DNA of 11,033 bases from Deltaproteobacteria bacterium (GTDB taxonomy: Bacteria > Desulfobacterota > Binatia > UBA9968), in assembly GCA_005878685.1 (NCBI GenBank), contig VBLN01000043.1:1-11033 (forward strand), in the 5' to 3' direction. This document shows positions 1 to 4,127 of the stretch, in pieces; positions within the stretch are counted from its first letter, which is position 1, and every line of letters starts with the position of its first letter. A model generated the notes under the pieces. That model saw nothing but the letters and a program-made list of their open reading frames with translations. It ran no database searches and was not told where the DNA came from. The translations under genes and the position numbers were made by a program.

Positions 1-694
1 ATTGTTGCAGGGCGCCCGCTAAACCGAGCGGTAAGATATCGTTGTCCGTATAGGCGGGCCGCACGTAACCGATAGATACGACCTTATTACCGTTTACATC
101 GATGAGGTAGGGAACATCGGAATCACAGTAGTCCCCATTCCATTTAAACCCAAGCGAAGCGCACGCTTCCAAGGTGTAAGGACTGGGGCGAGGTCCGGGA
201 GACATGTAGCCCAAAGGCCGTTCCCCTGTGGCTCTCTCGATGGCGGCGACTGACTTGAGCATGGCTTCCCGTTCTTCCTCTCTTGTCTTGTACTCATACG
301 GATGAATGCTTTGATCCCAATGATGGGAGGCCACTTCATGCCCTCGTTGTTTGGCTTCCTTGAGCGTTTCAGGAAAGATCTCTGCCATGAGACCGCTGGT
401 GATCACCGTTGCTTTCACCCCACATCGATCCAGGACCTCCAGGAGTCTCCTGAATCCGAAATTGGCTCCATACTCCCGTGCGCCGAGCGCAAGGAAATCG
501 GTACGGTCCGCATCGGTCGACATGGGCCTCTTGTGCACCGTGCGCGAGCCTGGCACTGATTCCCACTCGTGCATGACGTTGACGGTCACTGCAATCCGGT
601 TCCCGCCAGGCCATTGGGTGAACCAATCAGGTCGTCGCGGAGATTGCGGTCGATAGTTCCATTGGTAGGCGCTGACTAGATCCGATGGCACCAT
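1..694 (-). CDS. Polysaccharide deacetylase family protein (NodB fold, PuuE/allantoinase-like branch), 3' end outside the window
   Basis: Reading leftward from an ATG at 694-692, an open frame of 231 codons runs off the left edge, so the C-terminus is missing. The start is supported by AAGGGG seven bases upstream (702-707). The fragment reads as a NodB-fold carbohydrate-esterase domain: a first beta strand IAVTVNVMHEWE (34-45), the histidine motif GHEVASHHWDQSIHPYEY (H119, H124, H125, H131), and GYMSPGPRPSPYTLEACASL followed by GFKWNGDYCDSDVP (162-195). The last two blocks resemble the SPG...T...L...GF...D blocks of PuuE-type allantoinases and putative urate-catabolism deacetylases. The usual TFDDG acidic pair is absent; strand 1 carries N39 and E43 instead, as in the PuuE branch, whose members may hydrolyse C-N bonds without the classical metal site. 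The substrate is therefore undetermined (cyclic amide, N-acetyl sugar or other). No signal peptide is seen, so it is probably cytoplasmic. It is divergent from the amidohydrolase gene and lies directly downstream of an SDR remnant on the same strand. Family assignment is fairly sure; activity is not. Confidence 0.85.
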   Translation of the reverse strand, partial: MVPSDLVSAYQWNYRPQSPRRPDWFTQWPGGNRIAVTVNVMHEWESVPGSRTVHKRPMSTDADRTDFLALGAREYGANFGFRRLLEVLDRCGVKATVITSGLMAEIFPETLKEAKQRGHEVASHHWDQSIHPYEYKTREEEREAMLKSVAAIERATGERPLGYMSPGPRPSPYTLEACASLGFKWNGDYCDSDVPYLIDVNGNKVVSIGYVRPAYTDNDILPLGLAGALQQ

Positions 695-737
695 AGCGTT
701 TCCCCTTCCGTGAGCTATGATTGGCTAGACATCATTT

Positions 738-846
738 TCATATCCCGTCCGGGCTGATAAATATAGCGATGCGCCGGCCGACGGCTCTGACTCTCCCCCG
801 TGACAACGGCGACTTTACCCGAAAGAGCGCTATCGATGATAGCCAT
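738..846 (-). pseudogene. Short-chain dehydrogenase/reductase (SDR) N-terminal remnant with a frameshift
   Basis: On the minus strand an ATG at 846-844 opens MAIIDSALSGKVAVVTG, a close match to the first beta strand of classical SDR enzymes. In the starting frame the match stops there (the frame runs on to a stop at 715). Removing one base from the G5 run (C5 on the plus strand, 795-799) lets it continue as RVRAVGRRIAIFISPDGI up to a TGA at 738-740. The joined text TG-R-V-R-A-V-G-R-R-I-A lines up with the SDR cofactor motif TGGxRGIGRAIA. Only about 35 of the usual ~250 residues remain, and the deacetylase gene starts 43 bases further on, so this is a remnant even if the frameshift were a sequencing error. 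A tail in the first frame (PGRDMKMM) might come from an SDR C-terminus joined by an internal deletion, but that is a guess. Recognised by eye only. Confidence 0.55.
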
Positions 847-964
847 AACTTTCTTTCAATTTCATGATCAAATAGCTGGCAGATACGATGGGGTGCCGTT
901 TGAACGGATCCTAGACGTTCCCTTTCGCCTACGGCAGAGTGAGCCATAAAAGGAGGAGTGGAAT

Positions 965-2188
965 ATGAAAGCAATCAGAGCCAATATTTCGCGTCGAGAC
1001 TTCCTGAGAGGCCTGGGAGGCACCGCTGTGGGAACAGCGATTATTTCCTCGGAGGTCCTGGTTGCTGGTTGCGCGCAGAGTTTGTCCAAGCAGTCAAGCA
1101 GCGCGCAAAATACAGAGTCAGGCCCTCAAAGCGCCTCCTTCGCACAAACAAGCCCGGGGCAAAAGGATACCATCAGAAAAGGACCGGCACGAGCGATCGA
1201 TGTGCACCACCACTACTTTCCGCCGGAGCTGGCAGAAGAGATCAAGCGCCACGGCAAAGCGTTGGGAGTTGAAGCTGTGGCCGCCAAAGAAGGTGGCGAC
1301 GCCTCCTTTTCATTTACGTTTGCCGGAGGACCACCCCGCAGGCCGGAACCGGCTCTGGCGGAGGTCGAAAAGAGACTCAAAGTTATGGAGGAAGGAGGGA
1401 TTTTGACGGCTGCCACGTACGCGGCCACAGGCGACGTGGGTTACGGCCTCGACGCTGAGCGGGGCGAGAATTGGTGCAACCTCTTTAATGAAGGCTTGCA
1501 AAATCTGATCAAACAACACCCCAAGCGCTTTGTGGGAGTGGCCTTGGTCCCTATGCAGGATCCGCCGCGGGCCGCCAAGGTTTTGGAGCGTGCGATTCGA
1601 GATCTTAAGTTTTCCGGCGCGGTCATCGCCTCGAATGTCAACGGCAAGTACTATGACAGCAAAGAGTTCGATCCCTTCTGGAAGAAGGCTGAAGAACTGG
1701 ATGTTCTGATTATCATGCATCCCGGCGATTTACCCGGCGCGGAAAGAATGAGATCGTACGGCCTACGAGTCGTGTGCGGAAATCCCTTCGATAGCACCCT
1801 CTCCCTGGGCTTCATGATCTACAGCGGTTTATTCGACAGATTTCCGAAGTTAAAGCTCTGTCTCCTACACGGCGGGGGCTTTTTCCCATTTCATATGGGC
1901 CGTTTTGATCAGAACTTCAATATCGGCGCCGGGAGGGAGATTCCAGCAGTCTCACGCCCCAGCAAATATTTGCAGCATCTCTACTTTGATAATCTGGTTT
2001 ACCGAGTAGAAACCGTGGACTATCTGCGACGAATGGTCGGGACAGCTCGCGTCATGGTGGAAACGGACTACCCTTATGAACTGGGAGATTGGAAGGCTGC
2101 CGAGAAAGCGGAAGCCCTCGACTGCAGCCAGGCTGAGAAGGATGCCATCCTCTTTGCTAATGCTAAGCGATTGTTGAAGCTTCCCTAG
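965..2188 (+). CDS. Tat-exported, probably lipid-anchored amidohydrolase of the ACMSD-like (amidohydrolase 2) family
   Basis: This 407-residue protein starts at an ATG preceded by a perfect AGGAGG (951-956, eight-base spacing). The N-terminus carries a twin-arginine signal, SRRDFL (9-14), a hydrophobic stretch to about residue 34, and a lipobox-like V-A-G-C with Cys36. It is therefore predicted to be exported folded through Tat and possibly acylated; a low-complexity Ser/Gln/Ala linker (37-75) follows. The catalytic domain (77-407) shows the metal-site pattern of the ACMSD/amidohydrolase-2 family: H81-x-H83 in DVHHHYFP, H252 in IIMHPGD, H302 in LLHGGGFFP and D368 in VMVETDYP. The GNPFDST segment (272-278) is also typical of the family. 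Such enzymes are usually Zn-dependent decarboxylases or hydrolases of carboxylated aromatic or lactone compounds. All expected ligands are present, so it should be active; the substrate is unknown. A periplasmic location is unusual, since most relatives are cytoplasmic. The gene appears monocistronic, with a terminator candidate at 2243-2267, and is divergent from the deacetylase. Confidence 0.9.
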   Translation: MKAIRANISRRDFLRGLGGTAVGTAIISSEVLVAGCAQSLSKQSSSAQNTESGPQSASFAQTSPGQKDTIRKGPARAIDVHHHYFPPELAEEIKRHGKALGVEAVAAKEGGDASFSFTFAGGPPRRPEPALAEVEKRLKVMEEGGILTAATYAATGDVGYGLDAERGENWCNLFNEGLQNLIKQHPKRFVGVALVPMQDPPRAAKVLERAIRDLKFSGAVIASNVNGKYYDSKEFDPFWKKAEELDVLIIMHPGDLPGAERMRSYGLRVVCGNPFDSTLSLGFMIYSGLFDRFPKLKLCLLHGGGFFPFHMGRFDQNFNIGAGREIPAVSRPSKYLQHLYFDNLVYRVETVDYLRRMVGTARVMVETDYPYELGDWKAAEKAEALDCSQAEKDAILFANAKRLLKLP

Positions 2189-2242
2189 GACTGCAGTCCA
2201 AATCGGACGGTTGCCGGTCTATTTCTCCGACCCCCTGCCAGA

Positions 2243-2267
2243 CCGCAGGCTGCCTGTGGCCCTTTTT
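2243..2267 (+). terminator. Rho-independent terminator of the amidohydrolase gene
   Basis: A seven-pair stem CCGCAGG/CCTGTGG (2243-2249 with 2253-2259, one G-T wobble, loop CTG) is followed by CCC and five T residues (2263-2267). It lies 54 bases past the stop codon at 2186-2188. On the opposite strand the stem has no downstream T run, so it should act only for the rightward gene; no matching terminator for the leftward gene ending at 2292 was found. A 12-base perfect palindrome (GGACTGCAGTCC, 2188-2199) overlaps the stop codon but leaves no loop and is not counted. Confidence 0.6.
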
Positions 2268-2291
2268 CGACGAGTCAGCTGGAAGTGATTC

Positions 2292-2693
2292 TTATTTGCC
2301 TTGAGACAAGCCCTTTGTCAATGGGTTGTCGTTGGGATAGAGCTTAAAGCCGCCCCAGCCATATTCGCCAATCTGTTTCCCCGAGGCGGCATCAAAGATA
2401 TCGATCAACATGTATTTTTCGGGATGACCGGCCAGGTAGCGGGAGAAGGTATCTACAAATTCCTCCTTCATACGATCATCGGCTTCGTAGAATCCCTCTC
2501 CCACATAAAGCCTATGGGGTCTGCTATCGCTGTCGATCCTCACCCAGTAGCGATATTCGTCCGATCCCACCACGTCCAGCCACTCCTTATACTTGGCTAT
2601 TTCCGCCTCCCACCGCTTAAACTGCTGGGCTTGAACCAAACATGGGAACAACACGAACAAGACCAGGAGCGGGCCGCCAAACTTTCTTGCCAT
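2292..2693 (-). CDS. Small secreted protein of unknown function, co-transcribed with the OmpA-family lipoprotein
   Basis: This 133-residue protein begins with a charged N-terminus (MARK), a hydrophobic core (about 8-20) and a likely signal peptidase I site after V-Q-A (residue 22), leaving a mature chain of about 111 residues. The mature part is acidic and aromatic-rich, with blocks such as KRWEAEIAKYKEWLDVV, YRYWVRIDSD, LYVGEGFYEADD and GEYGWGGFKLYP. I recognise no family. The alternation of short hydrophobic and charged segments suggests a compact alpha/beta domain in the periplasm, but that is an inference. It begins 17 bases after the stop codon of the OmpA-like gene in the same direction. 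The gap has no clear Shine-Dalgarno sequence, so translation may depend on coupling to the upstream gene. Presence of a signal peptide, codon-like composition and operon position support a real gene; no terminator for it was found on the left. Confidence 0.75.
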   Translation of the reverse strand: MARKFGGPLLVLFVLFPCLVQAQQFKRWEAEIAKYKEWLDVVGSDEYRYWVRIDSDSRPHRLYVGEGFYEADDRMKEEFVDTFSRYLAGHPEKYMLIDIFDAASGKQIGEYGWGGFKLYPNDNPLTKGLSQGK

Positions 2694-2710
2694 GTAGGCT
2701 CGACGGCTTA

Positions 2711-3406
2711 CTAACGGACCTTAATCTCCACCCTGCGGTTCTTGGCTCTGCCATCCTTAGTCTTGTTGTCGGCAATGGGTTTGCTCTCACCAAATCCGCG
2801 GGTCGTCAGCAGCTTCGGATCGGCGCCTTTCTTCACCAGATAGTCTCTAACCGCAGCGGCCCGTCTTTGGGATAGCCCCTCGTTATACTTATCGGTCCCG
2901 ATAGAGTCTGTGTGTCCTTCGAGGTCCGCTCCTTTGCCTGGGTTCTCCTTCAGGAAGTCGACCAGGCGGTCCAGAATCTTGGCGCCATCGGGCTTAACAG
3001 CTGTCTTGTCGAAATCAAATAAGACGTTATCCAAAATAATGGTTCTCTCCATCTTAGGCGCAGGCGGCGGAGGAGGTGGCGGTGGTGGCGGAGGAGGTGG
3101 TGGTGGTGGTGGCGGAGGTGGCGGTGGAGGAGGTGGTGGTGGTGGTGGCGGCGGTGGCTTGGGTTCCTCAGTCAGGAGATAAGCGAGCGCGCCGCAAAGC
3201 AACGCGCCAGTCACTGCCCCAATCGCAGCGTTTCTTCCCTCTTTGTTCCGGTCATCCTGGTGGCCAGAAACACCTCCGGCAATGCCTCCGACAGTTCCGC
3301 AGATGGCAGCGCCTGCGAGTCCGGCCTTCTGTTTATAGGTCATCTGAGCGCAGCCGCTCAGAAAGATGGCGACAAGAAGCAACACCCCAACTTTAGATTT
3401 GTTCAT
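2711..3406 (-). CDS. OmpA-family peptidoglycan-binding lipoprotein with glycine zipper and a 32-proline linker
   Basis: This 231-residue protein starts at the ATG at 3406-3404, with AGGGGTG just upstream. Its parts in order are a lipoprotein signal with lipobox L-S-G-C (Cys19), a glycine-zipper segment (about 28-77, two Gly/Ala-rich hydrophobic stretches split by the polar loop HQDDRNKEGRN), an uninterrupted run of 32 prolines (84-115), and an OmpA C-terminal domain (about 120-231). That domain shows VLFDFDKTAVKPDG (128-141), EGHTD (163-167) and LSQRRAAAV (178-186). D167 and R182, fifteen residues apart, match the Asp and Arg that bind diaminopimelate in OmpA/Pal proteins. It should therefore sit in the outer membrane by its lipid anchor and tether it to peptidoglycan, with the proline rod spanning the periplasm. 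The gene leads a two-gene unit with the small secreted protein downstream, driven by the promoter candidate at 3439-3467. The tract's codons are 16 CCA, 8 CCG, 8 CCT and no CCC. Functional class is sure; the specific partner is unknown. Confidence 0.95.
   Translation of the reverse strand: MNKSKVGVLLLVAIFLSGCAQMTYKQKAGLAGAAICGTVGGIAGGVSGHQDDRNKEGRNAAIGAVTGALLCGALAYLLTEEPKPPPPPPPPPPPPPPPPPPPPPPPPPPPPPPPPAPKMERTIILDNVLFDFDKTAVKPDGAKILDRLVDFLKENPGKGADLEGHTDSIGTDKYNEGLSQRRAAAVRDYLVKKGADPKLLTTRGFGESKPIADNKTKDGRAKNRRVEIKVR
3062..3157 (-). repeat. CCN triplet tract coding for 32 consecutive prolines
   Basis: Thirty-two CCN codons stand in a row (NGG triplets on the plus strand). Within it, an eight-triplet block, agg agg, five tgg, cgg as read on the plus strand, occurs twice exactly (3092-3115 and 3128-3151), offset by 36 bases. 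This suggests growth by slippage or duplication. The plus strand, which is the transcription template, is G-rich with a GG pair every three bases and could form two-layer G-quadruplexes. Translation of such a run should depend strongly on elongation factor P. Confidence 0.9.
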
Positions 3407-3438
3407 CTTTGCACCCCTGGCATTAGGATTGTCGCTCC

Positions 3439-3467
3439 TCTATCGCAGAAAAGAACGCTGCTGTCAA
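3439..3467 (-). promoter_or_regulatory. Sigma70-like promoter of the OmpA-family operon
   Basis: On the minus strand a perfect TTGACA (-35, 3467-3462) is followed after 17 bases by GATAGA (-10, 3444-3439). The -10 element is weak (three of six) but is preceded by TG in the extended -10 position. Transcription would start near 3432, giving a leader of roughly 25 bases before the ATG at 3406. Called from sequence match only. Confidence 0.6.
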
Positions 3468-3488
3468 GCAAAAAAGAAGTATTTCTCC

Positions 3489-3517
3489 TTCCCAATCGAG
3501 GCATTGCAGGGTATTAT
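3489..3517 (+). promoter_or_regulatory. Sigma70-like promoter candidate of the SH3-domain gene
   Basis: TTCCCA (-35, 3489-3494, four of six) and TATTAT (-10, 3512-3517, five of six) are separated by 17 bases. The start of transcription would be near 3524, about 47 bases before the ATG at 3571. Its -35 lies 21 bases from the -35 of the divergent OmpA-operon promoter, so the two promoters are back to back. Confidence 0.42.
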
Positions 3518-3556
3518 CTGAAGACCGGAAAGCGCTACATGATGCCAAATTTGAAT

Positions 3557-3562
3557 GGGAGA
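3557..3562 (+). promoter_or_regulatory. Ribosome binding site that fixes the start of the SH3-domain gene
   Basis: GGGAGA stands eight bases before the ATG at 3571. A longer frame can be opened at a TTG (3565), but that codon is only two bases from this site, so ATG 3571 is the better start. Confidence 0.7.
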
Positions 3563-3570
3563 AATTGACA

Positions 3571-4086
3571 ATGAAAAGTAAATTTTTCTCTATAGCGTGG
3601 ATTCTAATAATGGTGGTAGTCCTGTTGTCGGCCGCAGTGGGCCTTGCTCAGACGGGTCAGCCCCAAGGGACCTACGTCACTAAAGCGACCGTGAACGTGA
3701 GGAGGGGGCCTGGCACCAATTACGAGATTGTCGCCAAGATCCCAAAGGGCGCGAAAGTCCAGATAGTGGGGAAAGAAGGCCGTTGGTTGAAAGTCCAGTC
3801 CAAACACGGGAATCCACCAGGATACATAGATGAGAGATTTGTTCTTGTGCGAGAAGCAGCTATGTCTCCGACAGCGGCATCCGTTCCTGGCACCTACATC
3901 ACTACTGCCGCCGTAAACGTCAGGAGCGGACCCGGAACAAAATATGCGATAGTCACCAAGATTCCAAGAGCCACTAAAGTCCAGGTTATCGGCGCGGAAA
4001 GAGATTGGCTCAAAGTTCAATCCAAGCACGGAAACCCACCGGGCTATGTCCAGAAAAAATATGCCCGCCTGCTCTCAACTGGATGA
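3571..4086 (+). CDS. Secreted protein with two bacterial SH3 (SH3b) domains
   Basis: The protein has 171 residues from the ATG at 3571, chosen over a TTG two codons upstream because of the Shine-Dalgarno spacing. A signal peptide (basic MKSK, hydrophobic core about 8-23) should be cleaved after G-L-A (residue 26). Two SH3b repeats follow, about 34-93 and 107-167, joined by a short Ala/Ser/Pro linker. Each has the family signature T-x-x-V-N-V-R-x-G-P-G-T-x-Y, then I-P, then WLKVQSKHGNPPGY; this last 14-residue block is identical in both. SH3b domains of this kind bind peptidoglycan or mediate envelope protein contacts. No catalytic domain is attached, so it is probably a binding or targeting protein in the periplasm. 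It is divergent from the OmpA-family lipoprotein, which also contacts peptidoglycan, and converges on treY with a gap of 41 bases. The near identity of the repeats suggests recent duplication. No terminator was seen downstream. Confidence 0.9.
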   Translation: MKSKFFSIAWILIMVVVLLSAAVGLAQTGQPQGTYVTKATVNVRRGPGTNYEIVAKIPKGAKVQIVGKEGRWLKVQSKHGNPPGYIDERFVLVREAAMSPTAASVPGTYITTAAVNVRSGPGTKYAIVTKIPRATKVQVIGAERDWLKVQSKHGNPPGYVQKKYARLLSTG

Positions 4087-4127
4087 AAGTTCAGGCCAAA
4101 GCATGGCTGGGCTATACAGAGGAAATC
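4080..4127 (+). pseudogene. Out-of-frame remnant resembling the end of another SH3b repeat
   Basis: Beginning inside the last codons of the SH3-domain gene, but in another frame, the DNA reads WMKVQAKAWLGYTEEIS. This aligns with WLKVQSKHGNPPGY of the two intact repeats if two codons are missing. The similarity is also visible at the base level (tgg..gaaagttca then ggctat). It suggests that the gene once had a further repeat or a different 3' end and lost it through a frameshift or unequal recombination. The piece is short, so chance or convergent similarity cannot be excluded. Confidence 0.4.

Noticed and set aside
94..626. Minus-strand ATG-started frames of 81 and 85 codons at the left end
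   Set aside because: They are in the wrong frame; the third minus frame, open to the edge, carries the deacetylase motifs.
847..964. Promoter for the amidohydrolase gene
   Set aside because: Only weak matches were found (for example TACGAT near 883 without a usable -35 at 16-18 bases), so no site is called.
2188..2199. Perfect palindrome GGACTGCAGTCC at the amidohydrolase stop codon
   Set aside because: It has no loop, overlaps the coding end and has no second copy in the window; a 12-base palindrome can arise by chance.
3062..3157. The triplet tract as a CRISPR or intergenic tandem array
   Set aside because: There are no spacers and the tract is in frame within a clear coding gene.
2910..3396. 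Plus-strand open frames rich in glycine or valine across the G-rich triplet tract
   Set aside because: They are antisense to the proline tract of the OmpA-family gene; the low-complexity GGN reading is forced by the CCN codons and the rest shows no family features.
3565..3570. TTG start for the SH3-domain gene
   Set aside because: It is only two bases from the GGGAGA site, whereas the ATG at 3571 has an eight-base spacing.
4087..4127. Bidirectional terminator between the SH3-domain gene and treY
   Set aside because: No stem-loop followed by a T run was found on either strand in this gap.
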